Shown piece by piece: positions 12,901 through 21,143 of a stretch of DNA of 64,000 nucleotides. How positions within the stretch are numbered: position 1 is the first letter of the stretch; every line of letters begins with the position of its first letter. The notes below the pieces were generated by a model. It was not told where the DNA came from. It worked only from the letters and a program-made list of their open reading frames with translations, and searched no databases. The stretch is taken from contig OX336342.1 in the NCBI GenBank assembly GCA_946902875.1, forward strand, positions 13,385,523 to 13,449,522, written 5' to 3'. A program made the position numbers and the translations under genes. Source of the DNA: Nematopogon swammerdamellus. Its lineage: Eukaryota; Arthropoda; Insecta; Lepidoptera; Adelidae.

Positions 12901-15900
12901 CCGCTAAGTCATCACATCATATTCGAAATCATTTGCCAGTGCCGACATGCGTTTGGCTTTGAGTAGCACTGAACCAAAGTACACAGTTTCAAAAACCGCA
13001 CTAAAATAATACATATAATGAATGTAAAATTTTCGGAAATAATTGAATACTCTTGGATTTCAATAATTGTGTATGTGTCTTATTTATAGAACAACATTAT
13101 AATAATATTACCGTCAAGCAGTTGGTGGTCCATGGCAAGAAAAAAATTTAGTCAAATGGTCCCTCAACACTAAAAGGTTAAGAACCACTGTTCTAGAGTG
13201 TGTATAATGCTAATTTTTTCAATCTTGTTGCCACTATACATTATGTGGTATAAATCGAGATAAATTATAGCTCGCAATCAACCAACTACACATTCTACCG
13301 ATCTTGCTTTGATCATGATAATTAACGACGCTTGTGTTGCTAGGGAACAAAACTTTGTGTGATATATGCAATACGAAGGCTGCCCGAAAATCTCGTGCTA
13401 AGAAAGAACAGGATGTTAACGAGGAGGACCAAGAAGCACCTGCTGAGGGTACTGTCTCAGTTTGTGGTTGCCCCATAGTTGCACGCTGCATGCGCTCCTG
13501 TGCTGCACTCGTATGTCACCGTCGCCGTCACCTCACAATATTCATCATTAACAATGAGTACATTGTACTAAGCTTTATTAACCAATCTTTTGTAAGATGT
13601 ATGTCAATTTTTCAACGCGTTCGACCTTATGGGGTAGGGCAGTGTTTGTGGTAACTTATTTAAAATATTTTATATTGTTATAAGCCAGATAGCCAATCCT
13701 ACCTATATTTTTCCAATTTGGCCATAGTAGAATGTTCTTGCGAGGAAAGATAGACCCTTGTGAATCTTACTTTATTTTTAATTATGTGAATTTGTATGTT
13801 TGAGATGAGTGTTAAGTTCTGTACACGTTCTGTTTATTTGTCATTCTTAACTACAACGGCCTGATATTACCAAATGGATAACCAATACTATTTCTATAGA
13901 TGGTCCTGATTGTGAACAATGTGTCGGAATTTTGGAAGAGCTGGAAAACATTGATGACGACTGCGACAGGCACGAAATAAAATTTGTGAAAACCCAAGAC
14001 TTTTCAATAGCAGAGTCTTATGGAGTTACCGACTTCCCCGTTCTCGTCTACTTTGAACATAACATACCAAATGTCTATGAAGGTAAATATAAATAATTAA
14101 TAATCGATGTGATATCAAAATTATTTTTAATACGCATGCAAAATATCACATGTTCTAGGTTCTAGGAAAGAATTTACAACATATTTATTAAAACATATAA
14201 TTTTTATACAATACCTACATTTAATTTATATTGCTTTTCTTTGTGTTATCTTCTGTCTTCTGTATCTTCGTGATGTTTTTTTGTGCAATAAAGTATTTTT
14301 ATTCTATTCTATTTAAATTGTATAACAGTAGCAACGAAAAACCGTATTAGTAAGTAAAAAGTAAAAACGCGTTTATTTCACAGTCAGGATTTCAGTGATA
14401 CATCGTGATAAATCTTTTAAAAATAAGAATAGGTTAGTACCCCCGGCCCCCTGACAGGAAAAGGATGTGGCACAGCATGTGACTCCGTATAGCTTACGAG
14501 CTACATGGAGTCGCTGGTTTTAAGCCACGCCCTTATTACCCACCACACACGTATTAGGTGCTTGTTTTACTGACCGACAGGTTCACTAGCAGAAGAAGAA
14601 GAAGTATTGCAATGGCTGATAACACAGAAAACTGAAGACAGAATAGAATTGATCACAAGGGTGATGCTGGAGAACATGGTTGAGGAGACGCAATATTTGG
14701 CAGTTTACTTCTGTAAGTAACATTTGCTTATGTTCTCGTCTAATTTAATTTATTTAAATGAGGTAGAATCCATAATACAACAATATGTATTTCAGACAAA
14801 CTCAACTGTCACATTTGTGATCACATTCTGGAAGGACTCGAGCAGATAGATGACGAATGCGACGTATTCGGTATACATATGGTCAAAATTCAAGATCCTC
14901 AACTAGCAAAACGATATTCCATCAAGACCTTCCCAGCCATGGTTTACTTCAGGTATGTCGTCATGATTTTTGCGGAGCCTAGTAAAAGCAATCTTTCTTC
15001 AACCTATCTTAATCGCTTCTTCCAACGTATCTTAACCAAAACCAATAATAAATTTTATTTTCAGGAATGGAAATCCATTATTATTCGAAGGCGACCTTCA
15101 GAATGAAGAATCCATTTTAGAATGGCTCATTGATGATGACAATCGTGAACTAGCAGATGAAATCGAATCAGTGAATGAACGAATGCTGGAAAGACTTCTC
15201 CAGGAATCTCCTCTGCTCGTCGTATTCTTCTGTGCGTTTTTTTAAATAAATTAATAGATAATTGATTTCAATATAAAACAATTATAGGAACCTAAAAGCT
15301 ATTTTCATTTATATTACTTATGTACTCGTAACTTTATTTTCAGACGACGACAAAGATTGCCAGGAATGTGAAGAAATACTGGAATCTCTAGAACAAATAG
15401 ATGGTGAAGTAGATCAATATGGAATAGACTTCGTAAAAATAGCTAGCGCTGATGCAGCCTCTAAGTACAACGTCATCAACATACCCTCACTTCTCTACTT
15501 CCGCAAACAAGTGCCGATGTTGTACGACGGAGACCTACATCAAGTCGAGAAGGTCCTGCAATGGCTGACATCTCAAGATGTTTTTGAAATAAAAAACGAA
15601 ATTGAGGAAGTTAATCGAAAAATGTTGGACAAACTCTTGGAAGAAAACGAATTCTTAGCCGTCTACTTCTGTAAGTTCATAATAACAAATTACATTTGAA
15701 CAATTTTGTCTATGCGTATTAAAACTGTTATTGTATTGTATGTGATTTTAAAGGTCAAATTTTCTTTGAATGGTTTGTGTGGTTACTTGTTAGATGAAAA
15801 TTCACCGGAAAGTCGCGCCGTTATGGACAAACTGGAAAACATCGACGGAGAAACCGACAATCTTGACATTACGTTTGTTAAGATGGCTGATAGCAGGTAC

Positions 15901-17385
15901 GCCCGCAAATGGGGTGTCACTAAGCTCCCCGCCATCGTCTACTTCAGGAAACGATTCCCCAGCATCTACAGAGGTATGCGTTTCATATTTATTACTATTT
16001 AATGTTATTTTTATAAGCCAACTATTTGTATTCAGTAATGTTTAAGCATGATCTCCTGACATAAAATTGTTAACTTTGCAAGTCTGTACATCAATACATT
16101 TTACAAAATTGTAAAATTGGCGTGTCTGTACAAAAATTACACAAATTAATTGCGTGGATGAAAAATAAGTAGGTAATTCTGCATTGAGATTATTTTTCAA
16201 ATGTTTGTCTGTTGTGTGTTTGTATGTTTGTGTAAGCATCACGAAAAACTACTGAACAAATTCGAATGGAGGTTTCACGGGTTTCATGGGCTCAAACGGT
16301 GTAACATATAGGCTTATATAGCATCACGCCATTATTCATACGAGCTGGCAGTGGGGTCGGAAATGAACGCAGTCGGAGAAAAATCGTAACTTCGGTATGC
16401 ATTTAAGTAATTTACTCGATAAATACTAAAGCGATGGTTTCTAATATGATCTGTGATTTTTTGTAATTATTAAAATTTTTGTAACATCATGCCATCTCTT
16501 ACAGCGGATGTAGTATGGATGAAAGCGAAAGAAAGTGAAAAAGAACTAAATAGCTATTAACCGTAGGTAATTTAAATCATACTCTATAAGTATGTTCTAA
16601 ATAGCTTAATTTAGAGCACTTATTGCTCAGAAACTTCAAGCCGATTTAAAGGTGGGCTTACATGTTGGTGCGCTCGCACTATGTCCATGCGCCTTCCGCA
16701 TTTTCGAAATTTCTTCGAAAAAGTGCATCTTTTACCGGAGCGCAGCTCGGCCTTGCTCTTCGTGAGCCAGTTTTTCGAAGAAGTAGACCGGGTATATAAA
16801 AAAATATATCTATTACGCGAACTAAATAATAGTTTTAAAAATCAATATTGAAAAGTAGGTACCTACTTTCATTACGTTTAAAAATTATAATTTGAGGCGA
16901 GCGAAGCCGCGGGCACAACTAGTGCATAATATAATAATTAGTTGATTAAATCCAACGACGTGGCCACGCTCACATGCACCGTGGCCACGTCGTTGCATTT
17001 GCATGGATGCACTGCGTTCGATCCATCCGTCTCAGAGCCATAGTTGGAAAACTTATGACTTGGGTTGGATAAGCCTGGCTTGGACAAAGCTTTTTGCGGA
17101 AAATACAAAAAAATCTGACATACTACGGTTAGATTAAGGGATACAGGATCAATTAGTATACAGGATAAGGAATACAGTATATGTGGAAATGTTTCAGGTG
17201 ACCTTCTGTCAGAAGATGAGGTGCTGGAATGGCTTCGCAAGAACCGCTTCAGACAGCCTGAGCTGAACATCTTCATGTACGCCCTCATAGCGATCTCGGT
17301 GGCGTTCGTTATGTACACGGCGTTCCTGCTGCAGTGCTTCCGGCCGCCCCCGCCTGCGCCCGCGCCGCATCCCAAGCAGGCGTGA
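3572..17385 (+). CDS. Giant tandem thioredoxin-fold membrane protein, 3' part
   Basis: I do not recognise a named family. Twenty-two exons join in frame for the membrane form: 3572-3754, 3856-3999, 4089-4271, 4519-4650, 4772-5086, 5332-5646, 5753-6067, 6259-6447, 7146-7286, 7378-7698, 7805-7987, 11554-11685, 11764-12087, 12170-12358, 12450-12587, 13900-14082, 14581-14712, 14796-14952, 15065-15231, 15344-15670, 15794-15973, 17198-17385. They encode about 1512 residues in 14 modules. Each module has a VVxF strand, Tyr, a CxxC or degenerate site, ELENIDDE helix, FVKI strand, a Pro-containing PTLVYF strand, YEGDL and an EDEVLxWL helix. This order matches PDI a-type domains. A C-terminal hydrophobic segment predicts a type I membrane protein, presumably ER luminal if a signal peptide exists upstream. 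Gly/Asp/Glu richness and loss of many CxxC pairs argue against a simple oxidoreductase. The N-terminus is missing. Confidence 0.85.
4089..4650 (+). CDS. Thioredoxin-fold module 2, no CxxC (two exons)
   Basis: Exons 4089-4271 and 4519-4650. The active-site position reads YDHGDDDSMTVL, so both cysteines are replaced by acidic and small residues. FVKIDDDKAARSFGI and VPAIVYFEKQIP follow the standard order. The second exon ends in ISVLF at a GTAAGT donor. Confidence 0.85.
4772..5086 (+). CDS. Thioredoxin-fold module 3, single fused exon
   Basis: One 315-base exon between TTTTCAG and TGTTTT/GTAAGT carries what modules 1 and 2 split over two exons. The site is YDNNDRKSQKVL, without cysteines. The body contains VKIDNADEAKEYGI and IPSLLYFEKGIP, then YEGNLEDEDKVLAWL. 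Confidence 0.9.
5332..5646 (+). CDS. Thioredoxin-fold module 4, single fused exon
   Basis: It has the same 315-base length and layout as modules 3 and 5, suggesting recent duplication of this exon type. The site is YDDKDQKKSQKVL, with no CxxC. One Cys remains inside DDECDQ. The exon ends in AVIF at a GTTAGT donor. Confidence 0.9.
5753..6067 (+). CDS. Thioredoxin-fold module 5, single fused exon
   Basis: Starts after TTTTTCAG with YDDKDDKQDIRIL, lacking cysteines. It ends VVVYF plus one base A before GTAAGT. The junction codon into module 6 is therefore AGT (Ser) rather than the usual Tyr. Confidence 0.9.
6259..7286 (+). CDS. Thioredoxin-fold module 6 (two exons, MITE in its intron)
   Basis: Exons 6259-6447 and 7146-7286. 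The active-site region SGKCEEGEECDN has two Cys separated by five residues, so it is not a CxxC. The 698-base intron contains an inverted-repeat element (6647-6890). The second exon reads DIEDEDEVLSWLTDED and ends HIVVFF. Confidence 0.85.
6647..6890. mobile_element. Inverted-repeat MITE in an intron, family also at 47571-47836
   Basis: The left side carries AGTAGGTAACGATACGCTAAG and GTGTATCAGATACTGATC. The right side carries the complements GATCAGTATCTGATACACAT and CCCCTTAGCGTAT. The middle has ACGATATAAAAAACATAC and its complement. The right terminus is eroded compared with the second copy. Confidence 0.75.
7378..7698 (+). CDS. Thioredoxin-fold module 7, single fused exon
   Basis: The exon is 321 bases. 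The site is YKEGDKKSQKIL, with no CxxC. The third strand is divergent (DFVKTSDEGIDKEYDL). The Pro strand is LPALAFYRHKF, and the exon ends LAVFF at GTAAGT. Confidence 0.9.
7805..7987 (+). CDS. Thioredoxin-fold module 8, first half; splice hub
   Basis: The 183-base exon encodes YSDQCDTCSDIL (CxxC present) through GVPIMYDG and ends in the first base of a Gly codon. Two acceptors supply a frame-matching continuation. At 8216 it reads GNLKNEQKVLQWL and leads to the acidic tail. At 11554 it reads GDLLDESEVLDWM and continues the array. The choice decides which C-terminus the protein has. Confidence 0.85.
8216..10179 (+). CDS. Alternative C-terminus: Asp-rich then Lys/Pro-rich tail
   Basis: Exons 8216-8266, 8677-9525 and 9896-10179, all with phase-1 junctions. 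The first closes module 8 with an EQKVLQWLIDQK helix. The second begins SEDSQQQRRKSNRK and has a Lys-rich stretch. It then gives roughly 140 codons dominated by Asp and Asn with some Glu (about 8955-9375), a short basic linker, another Asp run, and SRIKRMFTG. The third encodes CFYIGLGAKQAAPK, YQCCPTK, Lys/Pro/Ala-rich repeats and a C-terminal WWW before TAA. Together with upstream exons the product is about 1201 residues in the window and has no membrane segment. Low-affinity calcium binding by the tail is plausible by analogy with calsequestrin but not shown. Failure to splice at 9525 would add only an Asn codon before a stop. Confidence 0.75.
10180..11553. other. 3' untranslated region of the acidic form, or intron for the membrane form
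   Basis: AT-rich with no further exon seen. For the acidic-tail transcript this would be 3' UTR. An AATAAA lies at 11314-11319, within TTTAATAAAAAA. For the membrane form it is part of the 3566-base intron between 7987 and 11554. Confidence 0.5.
11314..11319 (+). terminator. Candidate polyadenylation signal for the acidic-tail form
   Basis: This is the only canonical AATAAA I noticed between the stop at 10179 and the next array exon at 11554. It would give a 3' UTR of about 1.1 kb. In AT-rich DNA a chance match is easy. Confidence 0.25.
11554..11685 (+). CDS. Thioredoxin-fold module 8, second half of the membrane form
   Basis: A 132-base exon opening after CCTTTTTAG in a Gly codon. It encodes GDLLDESEVLDWMVKQK and FVDREKLFKYIETKEF, ending LAVLF at GTGAGT. 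There is no first-half exon immediately upstream. It can only complete the half-module at 7805-7987, or follow the acidic exon ending at 9525, which is also in phase. Confidence 0.85.
11764..12087 (+). CDS. Thioredoxin-fold module 9, single fused exon
   Basis: The exon is 324 bases. The site YKEEDPESPRVL lacks cysteines. The usual ELENIDDE helix has drifted to RHAELIDDEAAEYA, and PPGITYF stands where other modules have PTLVYF. GC content of the first 60 bases is clearly higher than in neighbouring modules. Confidence 0.88.
12170..12587 (+). CDS. Thioredoxin-fold module 10, CxxC present (two exons)
   Basis: Exons 12170-12358 and 12450-12587. NDCKQCPRVLAEIEHIDDD keeps the CxxC. The Pro strand is LPAVLFFKMGSKEP, slightly longer than in other modules, and the turn is YAGDLYDEQQLLSWL. 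The exon ends LAVYF at GTAAGA. Confidence 0.88.
12848..13190. mobile_element. Non-autonomous hAT element with 8-bp target duplication
   Basis: The termini are CAGTGGTTCTTAACC at the left and the complement GGTTAAGAACCACTG at the right. They are flanked by identical 8-base repeats TTCTAGAG at 12840-12847 and 13191-13198. Length is 343 bases with no transposase. CAGTGGTTCT-type termini and 8-bp duplications are standard for hAT elements. Confidence 0.92.
13344..13449 (+). CDS. Possible extra exon or cassette of the array gene
   Basis: After TGTTGCTAG the frame inherited from 12587 reads NKTLCDICNTKAARKSR, then a Lys/Glu-rich run, up to a G/GTACTG donor-like site. The frame stays open to 13654. 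It has CxxC and mixed charge like the acidic-tail exons, but no thioredoxin features, and the junction codon would be Trp instead of Tyr. It could equally be chance or transposon remnant. Confidence 0.25.
13900..14712 (+). CDS. Thioredoxin-fold module 11, CxxC present (two exons)
   Basis: Exons 13900-14082 and 14581-14712. GPDCEQCVGILEELENIDDD has a CxxC. FVKTQDFSIAESYGV and FPVLVYFEHNIP follow. The second exon has GSLAEEEEVLQWLITQK and ends LAVYF. The intron contains a retroposon tail (about 14220-14325). Confidence 0.9.
14220..14325 (+). repeat. Retroposon 3' tail ending in ATTCTATTCTATT
   Basis: TTTTTGTGCAATAAAGTATT followed by TATTCTATTCTATTT is the same tail type as at 21930-22045 and 46307-46430. 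The polyadenylation-like AATAAA and short tandem tail are typical of insect SINEs. Confidence 0.6.
14796..15231 (+). CDS. Thioredoxin-fold module 12, CxxC present, displaced intron
   Basis: Exons 14796-14952 and 15065-15231. LNCHICDHILEGLEQIDDE retains CxxC. The intron lies after VYFR-coding AG (phase 2), about nine codons before the usual Gly site. This is the one exception to the two-position rule. The join gives FRNGNPLLFEGDLQNEE in frame. Confidence 0.9.
15344..15670 (+). CDS. Thioredoxin-fold module 13, CxxC present, fused exon
   Basis: The exon is 327 bases. YDDKDCQECEEILESLEQ has a CxxC. FVKIASADAASKYNV and IPSLLYFRKQVP lead to YDGDLHQVEKVLQWL. It ends LAVYF at GTAAGT. It is the only fused-exon module that keeps both cysteines. 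Confidence 0.92.
15794..17385 (+). CDS. Module 14 and transmembrane C-terminus (two exons)
   Basis: Exons 15794-15973 and 17198-17385. The site YENSPESRAVMDKL lacks cysteines. The last exon gives GDLLSEDEVLEWLRKN, then a hydrophobic segment of about 22 residues (IFMYALIAISVAFVMYTAFL), QCF, and a short Pro-rich tail APAPHPKQA before TGA. The helix directly abuts the membrane segment, so the array would sit close to the bilayer. Codons in this last exon are much more GC-rich than upstream. Confidence 0.9.
15974..17197. other. Last intron of the array gene
   Basis: 1.2 kb without coding signal. It holds a repeat end GAGCGAAGCCGCGGGCA (about 16898-16914) of a kind repeated near 38868, and a perfect 16-base hairpin at 16953-16995. 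Confidence 0.7.
16953..16995. repeat. Perfect 16-bp GC-rich hairpin
   Basis: CAACGACGTGGCCACG is followed after 11 bases by its exact reverse complement. It lies about 200 bases before the membrane-exon acceptor. Confidence 0.85.
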
Positions 17386-19243
17386 GCGGGCGGGCACCCG
17401 CCCGCGCCGCTCCGGCCGCCTCCACTCCAATCGCGTCACATGCTCGCTCAGCTCGCTTCCAACGCTGCTTCATAGATTTCTTCTATAACTGGCTAAAGTA
17501 CATTTAAAACGGCGATAGTTTCGGTTATTTGATCTTTAGTAGTTGAACTAGTGGGTAGGAACCTTTATTGAGGGGACCAACCCTTGAATCTGTTACGTTT
17601 TACGACTCAAAACTCACTGTAATATGTCTTTAGTACCTACCTACCTTATTGTTAGGAATTCTCAGCTTACTACATTACATCACACAGGTTAGGTACTGTG
17701 AACAGGTACATGTAAGGATGTTCCGCATAAAAATTAATTTAACGGTTTGTTTACATTGTATTTTAAATTCAAATGCAAGTATCGAATGTTGTTATTGCTT
17801 TATTTAATCATTTTAGGGAATTGAGTAATTTTTTTTTTAAATACTGTTATGGGTGATCGAGTATGGGTTTCGTATTTTCGAGTATGGTATTTCCGAGTAT
17901 GGTAGTATCGTATTACATATGTGCACGTAATGTGTTTGAGAAGACTGGAACTTGGGTAATCTGACAAACTTTTTCTGTCTTGGCTCATCCGATACTTGCC
18001 TCTGATTGTTATCAACCGACTTCCAAAAAAGAGGAGGTTCTCAATTCGTCCCTATGTTTTTTTTTTGTGTGTATCTTACTCGATTTCTCGGCCAATTCTG
18101 AACAGATTTTGATAATTATGTTTTCTCATGAGTAGACTATAATCCTTTCATAATTTTTTTGGAAGAATACCAAGCCTAAGGTTGGGAAATTATGGGATGA
18201 ACACTTTCAATCACCTACTTCCCATCAACCTATTTTAATTTAATATTATGTGATATTACTAAAAATAGTGAAATAAAAAAACGGTTTTAAAGAAACATTG
18301 AACCGACTTCAAACTCTAAAAAGTATTGAATAATATTTTAATCTTGAGTAGAAGGCTGCACAAAAGCAGACCTGAAAATTTATAGATGGACCATTTAGTC
18401 CTTTTATACCAATGTTTTGTACCGCCTTCTACTCAAAATAAAAAAATATTATTCAGTACTTTTTAGGGTTTGAAGTCGGCTCAATGTTTTTTTGAAACAG
18501 TATTTTTTATTCGATCTTTTTCCTATCTGCCTCTTCTATTGTTGCTTAGTCTGATTGTTCATATTTATTGTCAAGCTCTCCTGTATGTTTGATTATACCT
18601 ACGTAATTATATATATTCAAGCTATTTCTACGCGGTCGATCAATGTTTAATGACGTTAATAGTTATAACATGTAAATATTGTTAGGTACTTTACGTTGAA
18701 ATACTCTTATAGATTTATATTTTATCGTCATGCACATTTATTAGTCGCTACTTCATATCAGTCGTTGATGCTTTGCTATTGCGGAGGGTTTCGAGTATTT
18801 ATACAAAGCTTCATGCAATATCAACTAAAGTTGTAGGTAGTAGATGAGTAGTCATACCTACATAAGACAACGCAATATACCGAGCATCAGCTAATGATCA
18901 TCACAAATAATGAGATTAAAATTCACGAATGTTTGGACGCTTTAAAACGCAAAAATATCCTGTGGCAGGGACGATATAGATTAGAAACTTGTAATTTCAG
19001 GCCACGTTCAAAGTGTTGAGTATGCACGCGCGGTGTCGTTTGTGATTGCGTCTAGCGTCTGTCACGGTTGTCCACGGTCTGTCGGTTAGTTAGTAAGCCT
19101 AGAGTCCGGAGGTTTGGAGTTAGGGGCGGGATCGGAGCGAGTTCGTTCGGTGTCCGATCATTTCTATATCATTCCCGCTCATAAGATTATTTATTACGCT
19201 AATTGTAAATAATTATAATGATACCATCTTTTTTTATTTTAAG
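17386..19243. other. 3' flank of the array gene and spacer
   Basis: Immediately after the TGA is a GC-rich 80 bases, then AT-rich DNA that should include the 3' UTR. A common repeat start (CCGACTTCCAAAAAAGAGGA) lies at 18017, and an inverted-repeat element lies at 18272-18512. From 18990 to 19180 the sequence becomes CpG-rich and could be a promoter. Confidence 0.5.
18272..18512. mobile_element. Inverted-repeat MITE
   Basis: The left arm contains ACATTGAACCGACTTCAAAC, CTAAAAAGTATTGAATAAT and GAGTAGAAGGC. The right arm carries their complements GCCTTCTACTC, ATTATTCAGTACTTTTTAG and TTTGAAGTCGG. Arm length is about 100 bases with a few mismatches. Confidence 0.75.
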
Positions 19244-19297
19244 GAATAAGGACAAAATGTCAAGTGGCTATTTCCCAAGCAGCGAACATGTGCTCAA
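19244..19297 (+). CDS. Possible small first coding exon of an unknown gene
   Basis: The stretch follows TTTATTTTAAG. An ATG at 19257 in the context GACAAAATG encodes MSSGYFPSSEHVL plus two bases, ending at A/GTGAGA, a good donor. A CpG-rich tract upstream (18990-19180) could be its promoter. Without splicing the frame stops after 14 codons. No matching second exon was identified. Confidence 0.25.
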
Positions 19298-20220
19298 GTG
19301 AGAAGTGAAATCTGCGCCCGACACGCCCTCGGGTTCGGTCGGGTGCGGTGCCTCACTCACAGTGTACCAGTGAACAATAACATCGGTTCATACAAAAACT
19401 TTTATTTGTACATAAATGTAAATAACGTTAATAAAAACAGTAAAATGTACAATTTATCGTTTTATTTCTCTCAGTTCGTTCATCATTTAGAACTGAAAAT
19501 ATGATAGTGAATTAGAATGTACCTAGCAAAAATTTATGGTACCTTCAATTATGTTTATCTTAAAATCATGTGTGTGAGCAAATTTTCGATTAAAAGGGGA
19601 ATTGTGAATTTTTTGTGAACCTTTATGTGAGTAAAGATTATGTGAGGTGTAATTTATTTGTATTGTAACTTCTTTTACATCCAAAAGAGTAATGGAAATT
19701 TAAAACAATTATTAATTAAATTATTAAACAAAAATATTATATTTCTACATTTTCAATATTTTTTTTAAACTTTTATCTAATTGTTTTGTCTGACTACTAC
19801 TTCTTCTGTAATTTAACCCTGGTTATTTTTTTTAAACCAACTCGCATAGTGCTGTTCGTACCTACGAATACCTCATACCTGCGCTGTCCGATCGGGCATG
19901 TCTATTCGCAGGTAAACCTGCATGCAGGTATCCAAACTGCACTATGGGAGTTTTCAACGAAACGTAACAAAAACGACATGCGCCGCCTCAACATTAGGTT
20001 AGGGTTAAATTACAGAAGATGCGTCGCTTAACCCTGGTCATTTTTTTTTTAAACCAACTCGCATAGTGCAGTTCGTACCTACGAATACCTCATACCTGCG
20101 AATAGCACTGTCCCGCCTGGTAGATCTATTCGCAGAAAATCAAATAGGACACTCCCACCCAGTTCTTATTTAATAATCTCTGTTTGGCAAGGCTGTGGCT
20201 ACGCGCCCGTCTAGCTAGAC

Positions 20221-21143
20221 CAGGGATGTTGCGGATGCGATTTATTTGACATCCGCGGATACGGATGCAGATGCGGATTTTTGGACGCTCACATCCGCGG
20301 ATTTGGATGCGGATGCGGATGTTAACAAGATTGCTTGAAGAGCCGGTTAGTTTAAGTCCTTGAATAAAAGAGATTATGCTTTTAATATCTTTTATTGATC
20401 AATAAATTTTTAGTAAGAAAATGTCAAGATTGGGCTATTGTATTTAATGAAAAGTAACTTGGCTGCCTTTTCAGACTCCAGCTTACTACCAGCAGACTTA
20501 CTTAAAAAACTTACCTGCTTTCTCTTTATCTTGTTGTTGATGTTCGAACGTTGAAACAGACTGAACTCTTCTGGATGCATGGATTTCAGATGATTTTTCA
20601 AAGACGTAGTGGTGCGGCCCTTGCGAGAGTATGTTTTATTACATATTATACACAGCGATTTTTCGCGATCATTTTCATCCGCCTTAAAATAAGTCCAAAT
20701 CTCACTTCGTACGGTGGTGACATTGTTGTTACACTTTATGAATAACATTCACTTCTGGGACACTATAATTCGCCGCACTATATAAAGTGGAAGTGGAATA
20801 CTCGAGTGGGAAATTCAACTTAGAAGACGCGTCGTCGCGCGTGTTTAGACACGCATGCATACACGAAACGTGACGGAATGAAATGACGCAATAATAATGG
20901 AAAACAAAGTCGTCAGCACTGCACTGCACCGCCGCACAGCATATTCCCTTCCTATTGGTCAATTGCAGCGCGCGCCACTCGCGGACTCCGCCCAATTTCA
21001 TTCAAGTCTCAACCTGCACTACATCCGCATCCGCATGAGTTCCGCATCGATTTAATGCGGATGCGAATGCAGATGCGGATGTCAAAATCAATGCGGATGC
21101 TCCGCATTTACGGATGCGGATGCGAATATCCGCAACATCCTTG
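20221..21143 (-). mobile_element. Deleted hAT element carrying a BED-finger fragment
   Basis: The ends are CAGGGATGTTGCGGAT and the complement ATCCGCAACATCCTTG (one mismatch). The flanking octamers AGCTAGAC and GTCTAGAC match at six of eight positions. Both ends contain many GCGGATGC repeats, subterminal motifs typical of transposase binding. It is only 923 bases long and cannot encode a full transposase. Confidence 0.75.
20410..20748 (-). pseudogene. hAT transposase N-terminal BED zinc-finger fragment
   Basis: 112 codons on the minus strand. SEIWTYFKADEND is followed by CIICNKTYSRKG and SLKNHLKSMHP, the Cx2C...Hx4H pattern of BED fingers, which bind transposon ends in hAT transposases. After the finger only a basic linker remains. 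The RNase H-like catalytic region and dimerisation domain are absent. The frame is intact, so the loss is by deletion rather than by scattered mutations. Confidence 0.8.

Larger units (their letters stand above)
12588..13899. other. 1.3-kb intron with a hAT MITE and a possible extra exon
   Basis: This separates modules 10 and 11. It carries the hAT-type element at 12848-13190 and a coding-like stretch at 13344-13449. I see no thioredoxin half-module in it. Confidence 0.7.

Noticed and set aside
17209..17439. Arg-rich minus-strand frame opposite the membrane exon
   Set aside because: It is antisense to a GC-rich exon with clear splice acceptor and transmembrane coding on the + strand.
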